A DNA stretch of 64,000 bases from Pleurotus ostreatus/Saccharomyces cerevisiae fusant (Eukaryota; Opisthokonta). A model generated the notes under the pieces. It did no database searches and was not told where the DNA came from. It saw only the letters and a list, made by a program, of their open reading frames with translations. Location: assembly GCA_024196135.1 (NCBI GenBank), contig JAMQCK010000056.1:1-64000 (forward strand). Direction: 5' to 3'. Made by a program: the position numbers and the translations under genes. Positions 23,901-35,529 of this stretch are shown in pieces (position 1 is the first letter of the stretch; the number at the start of each line of letters is the position of its first letter).

Positions 23901-24174
23901 TTTGCATGGCGAAGACGCAGTACTCGTTCTCGCATGACCCGAAGCTGAAGGGTGTGCCGACGGGCTTCACTGTGCCCATCCGGGCCGTGCGCTTGTCTGC
24001 CGGTGCTGGCTTCCTGTACCCGCTCCTCGGCGACATGCAGACCATGCCGGGCCTTGGAACGCGTCCAGGTAAAGACTGACTCTTTGCTGGTTGTTGACTT
24101 GCGACTGATCGCTTGCAGGCTTCTGGGAGGTCGGACTTGACCCGCAGACCGGCAAGGTTGTCGGTCTGTTCTAG
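20929..24174 (+). CDS. MIS1: C1-tetrahydrofolate synthase (trifunctional), with mitochondrial-type presequence
   Basis: One polypeptide with methylene-THF dehydrogenase, methenyl-THF cyclohydrolase and formate-THF ligase activities, which interconverts one-carbon folates for purine and formyl-Met synthesis. The N-terminal catalytic lysine motif is YVRMK, followed by KDVDGFHAYN and VGRS-type strand [11 protein letters not shown], then [12 protein letters not shown]. The ligase domain begins [19 protein letters not shown] (ATP site) and continues through [33 protein letters not shown] and HWAEGGKGA, ending GKVVGLF. The ATG at 20929 gives [19 protein letters not shown], an amphipathic basic presequence. 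An internal ATG at 20986 ([10 protein letters not shown]) gives the cytosolic length. Several short introns, the first just after the second ATG. About 950 residues. Confidence 0.95.
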
Positions 24175-24862
24175 ATGAGCAATAGAGCAGTAGAGGGTCT
24201 CAACGACCTGTTACGATACGCCCGCCGTCTTCATCAGATGGCTCCCTGGACATGCGCCGGGAGAAGGGCGCTGTTCAACACAGGCGGCGCTGCGCGCCAG
24301 GTGCCTAATTATCAGCTGCATCCCCTGCAGCTGGGATCGGCGCGATGAGGAGGGGCCGGGTAATGTGTACGGAGTTGCAGTGGCAGCGTGGTGCAGTAAT
24401 AACATAATTTGCGTACGTACGGCGTGTAAATCCTGGAACAAGGACTGCCAGATGGAGATGGCTGCTGCGGGAAAGCATATTCTTTTGACGGCGCGTACGT
24501 ACTTTTGCCGGAACGTGGTGAAGAAAATCGTCAGGCGCTCTGAGGTGCACGGGAAAGCTGGCCTGTCTCGGGCAAAAAGACGATTTTCTGTCCGAATTCT
24601 TGTGCCCAAGACGACCGAAGGTCGCCCGTGGTTGGCTGGCGCAACAGCAACGGCGGGAAAGTGACGCGCCACCTGTGACTGATGGTCACGGCAACGAGCG
24701 GTCACATCCGCTCCTTGTTCCCGTCCCTCAAGGCCGTTCTTTCGCTGGCGACCGACCCGGTGTTCGCGAGAACCTGTTGTTTCTGACGACCATCAGCTCT
24801 TTCTTCTCGTCGCTCTTTAGCTCTCCCTAGACCGTCTTTTACTCTACTCTTCGACGCACGCC
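24175..24862. other. Promoter region of glucan synthase
   Basis: Pyrimidine-rich leader immediately before the ATG. GCGTACGTAC occurs twice, near 24411 and 24487. No gene recognised; ORFs here are short and shadow-like. Confidence 0.4.
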
Positions 24863-27800
24863 ATGTCCGGCCCAGGATATGGCAGGAATCCATTCGACAA
24901 TCCCCCGCCCAACAGAGGTCCCTATGGCCAGCAGCCAGGTTTCCCGGGGCCCGGCCCTCGGCCTTACGACTCGGACGCGGACATGAGCCAGACCTATGGC
25001 AGCACAACCAGGCTCGCCGGCAGTGCCGGTTACAGCGACAGAAACGGTGCGCACGTCGCTACCGTACTTCCTCGATCGTCGACTCACATACCACGCAGGC
25101 AGCTTCGACGGCGACCGCTCCTACGCGCCCTCGATTGACTCGCGCGCCAGCGTGCCCAGCATATCGCCCTTCGCAGACCCGGGTATCGGTTCTAATGAGC
25201 CGTATCCTGCCTGGTCGGTCGAGCGCCAGATCCCCATGTCCACGGAGGAGATTGAGGATATCTTCCTCGACCTCACTCAAAAGTTCGGCTTCCAGCGCGA
25301 CTCCATGCGGAATACGGTGCGTGAATAAGCAGCCCACTCGACCCGCGGGAATAGCTCAATTGACCTGTCACCCAGTTCGACTTCATGATGCATCTCCTCG
25401 ATTCCCGTGCCTCGCGCATGACGCCCAACCAAGCTCTGCTCACGCTTCACGCCGACTACATTGGTGGCCAGCACGCCAACTACCGGAAGTGGTATTTCGC
25501 CGCTCAGCTCAACCTCGATGACGCGGTCGGGCAAACCAATAACCCCGGTATCCAGCGCTTGAAGACCATCAAGGGCGCTACGAAGACCAAGTCGCTCGAC
25601 AGCGCACTCAACCGCTGGCGCAACGCGATGAACAACATGAGCCAGTACGATCGCCTCCGGCAAATCGCGCTTTACCTCCTCTGCTGGGGGGAAGCAGGCA
25701 ACATCCGTCTGGCGCCCGAGTGCTTGTGCTTCATCTTCAAGTGCGCAGACGACTACTACAGAAGTCCCGAGTGTCAGAACCGGATGGACCCCGTGCCGGA
25801 AGGGCTGTACCTCCAGACGGTCATCAAGCCGCTCTATCGCTTCCTACGTGATCAGGCGTACGAAGTCGTTGATGGGAAGCAAGTGAAGCGCGAGAAGGAC
25901 CACGACCAGATTATCGGTTATGACGACGTCAACCAGTTATTCTGGTATCCGGAAGGTTTAGCTAAGATCGTCATGTCGGACAACGTGTGTATGATCTTAT
26001 CGGTCACAGTTCGTCTGCTCACATCTCTCCAGACACGACTTGTCGATGTACCTCCGGCGCAGCGGTTCATGAAGTTTGCCAAGATCGAGTGGAACCGCGT
26101 TTTCTTCAAGACGTACTTTGAGAAGCGCTCTACTGCCCATCTCCTGGTCAACTTCAACCGTATATGGATCCTCCACGTCTCGGTGTACTTCTTTTACACG
26201 GCCTTCAACTCTCCACGAGTCTACGCGCCGCACGGCAAACTCGACCCCTCCCCTGAGATGACCTGGTCCGCGACTGCCCTCGGAGGCGCTGTGTCCACCA
26301 TGATCATGATCCTTGCCACTATCGCGGAGTACACTTACATCCCCACGACATGGAACAATGCGTCGCACCTCACCACGCGGCTCATCTTCCTCCTGGTCAT
26401 CCTCGCGCTCACCGCCGGCCCGACTTTCTATATCGCCATGATTGACGGACGTACGGACATTGGCCAAGTTCCACTCATCGTGGCCATAGTGCAGTTCTTC
26501 ATCTCCGTTGTCGCCACCCTCGCGTTCGCTATCATCCCTTCCGGTCGCATGTTCGGCGACCGTGTGGCTGGCAAGTCAAGAAAGCATATGGCATCACAGA
26601 CGTTCACAGCGTCGTACCCGACCCTGAAGCGGTCATCTCGCGTAGCGAGTATCATGCTGTGGCTCCTGGTCTTCGGCTGCAAATACGTCGAGTCCTACTT
26701 CTTCTTGACGTCTTCCTTCTCCAGCCCGATCGCGGTCATGGCGCGCACGAAGGTACAGGGCTGCAGCGACCGTATCTTCGGCAGCCAGCTGTGCACGAAC
26801 CAGGTCCCTTTCGCGCTGGCAATCATGTACGTGATGGACCTGGTACTGTTCTTCCTGGACACGTACCTGTGGTACATCATCTGGCTGGTGATCTTCTCAA
26901 TGGTGCGCGCGTTCAAGCTTGGTATCTCGATCTGGACGCCCTGGAGCGAGATCTTCACCCGCATGCCGAAGCGTATCTACGCGAAGCTGCTGGCGACGGC
27001 CGAGATGGAGGTCAAGTATAAGCCCAAGGTATGCTGAATTCGACTTGATTCGGCGAATTCACCCTCATGCCATGGCGCAGGTGCTCGTCTCGCAAATCTG
27101 GAACGCGGTCATCATCTCCATGTACCGGGAGCATCTCCTGTCCATCGAGCACGTCCAGCGCTTGCTTTACCACCAGGTCGATGGTCCTGATGGCCGCCGC
27201 ACCCTCAGGGCGCCGCCGTTCTTCACCAGCCAGCGAACTGCGAAGCCAGGCCTGTTCTTCCCTCCTGGTGGCGAGGCCGAGCGCCGTATCTCGTTCTTTG
27301 CCTCATCGCTGACGACCGCGCTCCCGGAGCCTCTGCCGATCGACGCCATGCCCACCTTCACCGTGCTCGTCCCCCATTACTCCGAGAAGATCCTGCTCAG
27401 CCTGCGCGAGATTATCCGCGAGGAGGACCAAAACACCCGCGTCACCCTGCTGGAGTATCTCAAGCAGCTGCATCCGGTCGAGTGGGACAACTTCGTCAAG
27501 GACACCAAGATCTTGGCGGAGGAGTCTGGAGACGTTCAGGACGAGAAGCGCGCGCGCGCGGACGACTTGCCATTCTACTGCATCGGCTTCAAGACGTCGT
27601 CACCGGAATACACCTTGCGCACGCGTATCTGGGCTTCTCTGCGCGCACAGACGCTGTACCGTACGGTGTCCGGCATGATGAACTACTCCAAGGCGATCAA
27701 ACTCCTCTATCGGGTCGAGAATCCGGACGTCGTGCACGCCTTCGGTGGGAACACGGAACGCCTTGAACGCGAGCTTGAGCGCATGTCTCGCCGCAAGTTC

Positions 27801-30603
27801 AAGTTTGTCATTTCGATGCAGCGGTACTCCAAGTTCAACAAGGAGGAGCAGGAGAACGCCGAGTTCCTTCTGCGCGCGTACCCGGACCTGCAGATCGCGT
27901 ACCTCGACGAAGAGCCCGGCCCCAGTAAGGGCGACGAGGTTCGGTTGTTTTCGACACTCATCGACGGACACTCCGAGGTGGACGAGAAGACCGGCCGCCG
28001 CAAGCCCAAGTTCCGCATCGAGCTGCCCGGTAACCCCATTCTCGGTGACGGGAAGTCGGATAACCAGAACCACGCCATCATCTTCTACCGCGGCGAGTAC
28101 ATCCAGGTCATCGACGCTAACCAGGACAATTACCTGGAGGAGTGTCTCAAGATCCGTAATGTCCTGGGCGAGTTCGAGGAATACTCCGTGTCGAGCCAGA
28201 GCCCGTACGCGCAGTGGGGCCACAAGGAGTTTAACAAGTGTCCCGTCGCTATCCTGGGTTCCCGCGAGTACATCTTCTCGGAGAACATCGGCATCCTCGG
28301 TGACATCGCTGCCGGCAAGGAACAGACGTTCGGTACCATTACGGCGCGTGCGCTTGCGTGGATCGGCGGCAAGCTGCATTACGGTCACCCGGATTTCCTC
28401 AATGCGACGTTCATGACGACGCGCGGTGGCGTGTCGAAGGCGCAGAAGGGCTTGCATCTCAACGAGGATATCTTCGCCGGTATGACCGCCGTGTCCCGCG
28501 GAGGTCGCATCAAGCACATGGAGTACTACCAGTGCGGCAAAGGTCGTGATCTCGGTTTCGGCACGATCTTGAACTTCCAAACGAAGATCGGTACTGGTAT
28601 GGGCGAGCAGCAACTGTCGCGCGAGTACTACTACCTGGGCACGCAACTGCCTATCGACCGGTTCTTAACGTTCTACTACGCGCACGCTGGTTTCCACGTC
28701 AACAACATCCTGGTCATCTACTCCATCCAGGTTTTCATGGTCACCTGTAAGTGCAGCCCCTCATGACCGCCGAGAAAACAGTCTCACGGATGTGCAGTGC
28801 TGTACCTGGGCACCTTGAACAAGCAGCTGTTCATCTGCAAGGTCAACTCCAATGGTCAGGTACTCAGTGGACAAGCTGGGTGCTACAACCTCATCCCGGT
28901 CTTCGAGTGGATTCGCCGGAGTATCATCTCCATCTTCTTGGTGTTCTTCATCGCCTTCTTGCCTTTGTTCCTGCAAGGTATGCTCACTTTTCATGTGTCA
29001 TCCGACAGTCGCTCACTCATACGACAGAGCTTTGCGAGCGCGGAACGGGCAAGGCGTTGCTGCGTCTCGGGAAGCACTTCTTGTCACTGTCGCCTATCTT
29101 CGAAGTGTTCTCCACCCAGATCTACTCGCAGGCGGTCTTGAACAACATGAGCTTCGGTGGTGCGCGCTACATCGCTACAGGTCGTGGTTTCGCGACGAGT
29201 CGGATACCCTTCAACATCCTGTACTCGCGTTTCGCGCCGCCGAGCATCTACATGGGCATGCGTAACCTGCTGCTCCTGCTGTACGCGACGATGGCCATCT
29301 GGATCCCTCATCTGATCTACTTCTGGTTCTCCGTCCTCTCCCTCTGCATTGCGCCATTCATGTTCAACCCGCATCAATTCTCGTACGCCGACTTCATCAT
29401 CGACTACCGGGAGTTCTTGCGCTGGATGTCGCGCGGTAACTCGCGGACGAAGGCCAGCAGTTGGTACGGATACTGCCGTCTGTCGCGTACCGCGATCACT
29501 GGGTACAAGAAGAAGAAGCTGGGGCACCCGTCGGAGAAGCTGTCGGGCGACGTGCCGCGTGCGCCGTGGAGGAACGTCATCTTCTCGGAGATCCTGTGGC
29601 CCATCGGCGCGTGCATCATCTTCATCGTCGCGTACATGTTCGTCAAGTCGTTCCCCGATGAGCAGGGCAACGCGCCGCCGAGCCCGCTGGTCCGGATTCT
29701 GCTCATCGCGGTTGGCCCTACTGTGTGGAACGCGGCGGTGCTCATCACGCTGTTCTTCCTGTCGCTCTTCCTGGGTCCGATGATGGATGGCTGGGTCAAG
29801 TTTGGTTCGGTCATGGCGGCACTTGCGCACGGCCTAGCGCTCATCGGCATGCTCACGTTCTTCGAGTTCTTCGTACGTCCTTTGTGTTGTTGTTGTAAGT
29901 GCTTTGCTAATGCCGCCTTCAGTGGTTCCTCGAGCTCTGGGATGCCTCGCACGCCGTGCTCGGCGTCATCGCCATCATTGCCGTTCAGCGCGGTATCCAA
30001 AAGATCCTCATTGCCGTGTTCCTGACGCGCGAGTACAAGCACGACGAGACGAACCGCGCGTGGTGGACCGGCAAATGGTATGGACGCGGGCTGGGTACCT
30101 CGGCCATGTCCCAGCCGGCGCGCGAGTTCATCGTGAAGATCGTCGAGATGTCGCTGTGGACCTCTGACTTCCTGCTTGCACACCTGTTGCTCATCATCTT
30201 GACGGTGCCGCTGCTGCTGCCGTTCTTCAACTCGATTCATTCGACGATGCTTTGTGAGTGCTTTGTGGTCAACATTGGTGGGTTGTTGCTGACAGAGATC
30301 TTCAGTCTGGTTGCGCCCATCGAAGCAGATTAGGCAACCTCTGTTCTCCACTAAGCAGAAGCGGCAACGGCGATGGATTGTACGTCGCATCTCATCTCTT
30401 TGCTGATGCGCTCATCGCTCACCCTTTTCGCAGGTCATGAAGTATACCGTGGTATATATCGTGGTGGTGGCTTTCCTCGTTGCGCTCATCGCTCTGCGTA
30501 CGTCACCCTCTGACGTTCTCCATGCACCTGACTGACTTCGCCTCCAGCCGCGCTCTTCCGCGAGAGCATCCACTTCAACTGCGAGATCTGCCAGAGTATA
30601 TAG
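24863..30603 (+). CDS. FKS1: 1,3-beta-glucan synthase catalytic subunit (FKS type)
   Basis: Plasma-membrane glucosyltransferase (GT48) that makes the main wall beta-1,3-glucan from UDP-glucose. The cytosolic N-terminus is Pro/Gly/Tyr-rich ([17 protein letters not shown]). The conserved FKS1 domain follows ([20 protein letters not shown]), then a first membrane cluster. The large cytosolic catalytic core carries [46 protein letters not shown] and LNEDIFAGM, and a second cluster of membrane helices follows. The protein ends [10 protein letters not shown]. About 1,740 residues over eleven exons; the introns are around 50 bases. The region matching yeast echinocandin hot spot 1 reads FLTSSFSSP. 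The gene is convergent with the NLR-like gene. Confidence 0.95.
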
Positions 30604-30966
30604 TCATCTAAAGACGTCTATCGTATCGCCGGACGAGAGCCCCGTCGCCTACACACTGACATGGAATTGCTGTGTATACAATCGATCTTCTGACTGCGTC
30701 GGGGGCGTTGCCGTCTTTCTACTACCAACTTGCTTGTGTATCAACATTTTTCTCTCCAAGCCTACATTGACATAGAGTAATAGCCCATGTTCATACAACA
30801 ATCGCATAGCATTGCATATACCATAAGATCTAACGAGAGGTAGTGCTGGGCGCTGTAGCTCGAGTGGAGGAGCTCAACGTGCTTGCTTGACCAGTCCTGG
30901 AATCGTTGTTCTTCTGTGTGATGCTCAGCCGGTTTTCGCGCTGGTCTGGGTAGCAACGCACCTTGC
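30604..30966. other. 3' flanks of convergent genes
   Basis: Lies between the glucan synthase stop and the NLR-like gene stop. No ORF of note. Confidence 0.45.
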
Positions 30967-33900
30967 TTAAGACTTCTCGTCTGCTTGCTGCGCTTGCTTC
31001 CTCGTCCATAGCGATTCAATTGGGGACCTTCCTATTTCCTCTGTCAAGCCGGCTCGTACGAGCAACTCGCGTATGCGCATGTCCCTTTCGGCATCCTTCG
31101 AAAGCTGCGGGTGTTGGCCTATGGCATCCAGGATCGTAGTGCCGTCTTTCGCGCGTATCTTCGGGTCGCTGCCCAGCTCGAGCAAGCGCGCTGCGGCCCG
31201 CTCTTCGCCTCCGTAGGCCGCAAGGTATAAGGGAGTCCAACCGTCCTCGTCAACAGCCTCCAGCGCTGCGCCTCGACTGACGAGGAGGTCGATCACTTCG
31301 ACATGGCCACCGCGGGCAGCCCAGTGCAGAGGTGTGCGACCCACGTCGTTGAGAGCGTCGATGGTGGCCCCTCCGTCGAGGAGAAGGCGGACGACGCCCA
31401 CGTGCCCTCGCAAGGCCGTGCTGTGGAGGGCGGTATCCCCGTCGTTGTCTCTGTCCTCGAGATTTCCATGACATGTACTCAGGAGCAGGCGAGTGATCTC
31501 TTCGTATCCACTCCAAGAAGCCGTCATCAGGGGGGTGCTCTTGTGCTTCGTCCGCGCAGTGCTATTGGCGCCTCGTTCGAGGAGCAGGCTGGTGATATTG
31601 ACATGGCCATTCTGAACAGCAAAATGGAGAGCGGTGAAGCCTTCGGCATCGCTGTCGTCAAGAGGTGCGCCTCGGTCCAGGAGCAAGCGCACAACGTCCG
31701 CGTGGCCTTCCTGGGCTGCGAACATCAGCGGTGTGCCCTGCATGTCGGTCCGCGGCGCGATGGCGGCGCCCCTCTCGAGGAGCGATGCGACGATCCTGAG
31801 ATGCCCGCCCCAAGCCGCCAGGTGGAGTGCAGTCCAGTCGATGGTGTCGAAAGAATTCACATCCCCCGCGTAATCGAGGAGAAGCTCAGTCAGTCTATCG
31901 TGCCCGGTCTCCGCCGCAGTGCGAAGGGTAATGTTGAGCGTATCCCGCACGCTAGGGTCTGCACTGGCCTTGCTGAGGGTGGCGATGATGTCGGGCTCGA
32001 GGCTGGCGTAGAGATCGTCGCCTGCCAGAGCAACGTACTGGACCCAGGTCCAAATCAACTGCGACTGGGGGTTCAGGCAGTACGCCCCGCTAGCGACGAA
32101 GGCGATATACGCGAGCCCAGTGCGCGCCATGAGACCGTAGTCCGTGTCACAAGAGTAGAACGGCGAAGACGGTGGAAGGTTAAGCAGAAAGTCGCGGACA
32201 GAAGCGTGAGCGAGCCGTACAAAGTTTTGGCTGACACAGATGAACATCGAGCCCACCATCTGAACCACGGCCTCGGGCTCGGGCCGCAGTGACAGATCGT
32301 AGACGGGCATGTCCTCAGTATAATCAAAGGACATCAGGTCCGCGAAGTCGTCCAGCGATAGGGGCCCCACTGAACGGACAAGCCAGAGCAGTAAACGCCG
32401 GACGTCCTCCCGGTCGGCGGGAGAGATGGAATCCAGGCATGCCTTGTACAGCGCTTCCAATGATTCGGGGAGGGTCTTCAAGCGCTGGCGGACCTTTCCA
32501 GGCATCCCCGCGATGCTCTTGAGCTCCTGAATAACCAGCATCGTCCAACGGAAGCTGAAGACGCATGCAATCAATCGCTTGCGATGGAACGGTGTGGAAT
32601 GACTGACTTGCCCTCCGCGCCTGCCAGCAGTGTCTGCCGCACTCCATCACGGTCTTTGATCCTCTCCAAGGCACCTCCAGCGGACATGGCAATGTCGAGT
32701 AATGTCCCGATGTCGCTGTCCGTGTCGTTGTCATCGATGGAGATCACAATGTCGAATGCGCCGGCACTCGTCGCGGTGCGGCGAGAGGAAAGTAACGAGA
32801 CCGTGGGTATATCTCGCAGACGCGCAAGGAAGGGAAGAACATCGGCCTCGTTCGCTTCGTCCAATGCATCGATGACAATGAATGTACACTGCGAGAAGGA
32901 GCGGAGAAGTCCCATGAGCAGACGCTCTTTGTCGAATTTCGTCGTATATCCGCTCTCTGCGGCCTTCTTGCGCGCCTCGGAGATCGTGGATGCGCATATT
33001 GGGCTCTTGAGGGCGAGTTGGTACAGCAGCGCCGAGAGGAGCGAGTGCAGTTCCTGCGCGCTAGCGCCATTGGTCGCGTCGAACAGATGGACCAGCACAA
33101 GCGACTCAGGGACAAAAGACGCGCAGTATGCTTGGAGGGCTTGGGCGGCAGCAGCGCTAGAACAGTGCGTGTTAATTAGACAGAGGTGTGCGCGGTATGT
33201 ATGCATCAACGTACATCATTGTGCTCTTCCCACTGCCGGCTGGCGTACGATGAGAGGAGATGCGCGAGAACAATGCTGGACTCACCCTTCCCGCTGAGCA
33301 ACACGGATTTGGTCTTTCCCTGCCGAAAATCGGTGAACACGTCGCCATCGAGGAACCACGAGCCGGTCCCCTCCGCGCGGTCATCCAGCAGCCTGCTCAG
33401 CTTGAACGAAGGGTCTGGGTACTTGAGCCACTGCGCGACCTTGTCGAACTCGGCGATTGCTGACGAGAGGATTATAAGCATCATCCGGCGCCAATGAACG
33501 GGTCTCCCCACTTTTGATCTCCCTGAGGTCCTCTGCCTGCCGATAAAATAAAAGTTCCACGCGGTGGAGGATGGCGCGATTGGCGGCTATTTCCTCCTTT
33601 GTTAACGAGGTGTTGTCTGTTGTCTGCGATTTAGTGAAACAGGATAGGAACAATGGGTTTTACGGCGTGCCTTGGACTTCGCGCGCGACTTGCAGCAGGT
33701 CAAGCAAGCGCTGGTGGACCCAATCTTGCGCGACCCTTCCGTCTATCTAGCATTTAGCTAGTGGCACCTGTTCGATGAAGGGGCCCACCCGCGATACTCG
33801 ACATCACCTGCGTCACCTTCTCGTACGTGACAGCCACAACCACTTCATGGTGCCGGGTCGCGAGCCGGCCGAGGTCCTGGAGGGCAGAAGACAGAGGCCG

Positions 33901-34850
33901 CACGTCGACGAGGCTCTGCAGCCACAGTCCTGCGGTTCGCCGTCACCGATGAGCTGCGCAGGAAGGAGGAGAGGAGACTCAGCGCTCACGGAGACGTCCC
34001 TCGCGCGTCATCTTCACGATCGCGGCCAGCACAGACACGACCTGTGCGAGTAGCTTCACGGAAGCGTCACGGAGCAGATCCCCGGGCTGCGAAGCGGCGA
34101 CGGCCTCGACGACCCGCAGGTGCATCTTGATCTCGTCCAGCGCGGTCCCGACCTGCGCGAGTTCCTCGTGGGTTTTGACGCAGGCCTGCACCACTTCAAC
34201 ACGTATTCGATAGGATGCATGAAAAGGGACACACGCTGAGGATCAAGCCCACCGCAGAGAAGATGATCTTGCTTGGGGGGAAGGCCTGTGGTCCGACGCA
34301 TCAGCACGCCGCCTCTGCTCCGCATCGCGCTAGTACTTACCGTTGAGCCTAGGGTGTCGCCGATGGGGCCGCACAGCTTCTCGAGAACGCGGGCTAGCGG
34401 GACGACTCGGGCGCGCATCTTGTGCCAATGGTCCTTCTGGAGCGCGTCCTCCGCCTGTTCTCTGCGCTGGGTGTAGGCGATAACCGCCTCCTTCGAGCCG
34501 AAGCCAGTTTGAAGAAGGTCGGCGCCCAGTGTGTGCTGGCACTCGGTCACCGCCTCGGCCCAGATCTTTGACATTGCGTCCTCGCGAGGCGCATCTTGGG
34601 CGTGGGTCAGAGGCGAAGAGGTCCCTGAGGTCACGCCTATCGACGGCGTGGATGGACAGGTGTATGAGACGATGGGGAGGCGCGCGCTCTTGTTGTCTGC
34701 TGTCGACGCGAGCGAGGCGACTGACGCGGAGGGGCAGCACACAGTCTCGCTCTGGGAAGTTGAAGGGGTTGAGCGACGCGATAGACGACTAAATACAGAT
34801 GAGAACCCGAGTCGGTCGCGCAGACGAGGATGGTCGACGGCCTGGGACAT
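30967..34850 (-). CDS. NLR-like STAND protein: Goodbye-like N-terminus, NACHT, ankyrin repeats
   Basis: Fungal NLR-like proteins are signalling NTPases; some control non-self recognition and regulated cell death. The N-terminus (34850 to about 33950) begins with a Ser/Thr-rich stretch, then a helical region starting IWAEAVTECQHTLGADLL, similar to the fungal STAND Goodbye domain (inference). The NACHT domain has its Walker A split by an intron: LLSGK joined to AGSGKSTMM near 33215-33300. The Walker B region is TFIVIDALDEAN near 32860. A winged-helix part FRWTMLVIQELKSI follows the intron near 32560-32600. From about 31920 to 31020 there are roughly eight ankyrin repeats, for example WTALHLAAWGGHLRIV and RTPLHWAARGGHVEVI. 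The stop is at 30967. Exons upstream of the P-loop are the least certain. Confidence 0.82.
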
Positions 34851-35529
34851 GGAAGAGGTAGGGGAGTTGGTCTCGTCGCTAAGATCACCAGCGATAGTCG
34901 CGAGCTAGGGAGAGGGCAGCTCTGGGACTTGAGAGTAGTACGTTGCACGCTAAGTATGAATGCCAGTGTAATTCGCGGCGAACGATCTGTCGTGGAAGGC
35001 GATGAGCTGTATACTTGCCCACGGGCGGCTGCCATCAATGCGCGTACTGATGGACCTGAACCTAAACCGAGTCTGGAGTCAAGGCTGTCGCGCCGGCCAC
35101 TGGCCGCGTATTGAAAGTAAGGCTATCCTGCCTTAGTATGTCGACGAGCAGTAAGCTTGGTTTCGCGCAATGCGCGTGCTTTGCGTACACATTGACGGAC
35201 AAGAAAAGGCACGGCAAGTGATGTCTAGATCGCCTGCAAGGACGTCCAGTATCAGTACAGCCATTGGCTTGAGCATGCAAGGGGCTTAGAGTAAGGGTTA
35301 GCCATCAGCAAGGCCGCTATCAAAGAGAGGTGGTTGTGTGAGCGCCAGTTACCATTGCCACAGCAGTCGACGAGGAGGGAGGAGCAGTTGCGGTGCCGCC
35401 ACCGGAGTCGGCATGCTTGCGGCCCGCTTCGGGCCGAGGCGCATAACCCCATTGGGCTCAAGTACTGAGTCTGATGGTCAATAAACGGCATATGATTTGC
35501 AGCTCTTGTACTGCTTGCTGCTGACCATC
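34851..35529. other. Divergent intergenic region
   Basis: Lies between the NLR-like gene and the ETF-QO gene, both transcribed outward. No ORF or repeat I can support. Confidence 0.4.

Noticed and set aside
24405..24500. GCGTACGTAC occurring twice before the glucan synthase gene
   Set aside because: A ten-base, partly palindromic word repeated once in 80 bases is weak evidence for a control site.
27600..30390. Long minus-strand ORFs under the glucan synthase
   Set aside because: They are antisense shadows of the conserved catalytic and membrane exons, with no family resemblance.
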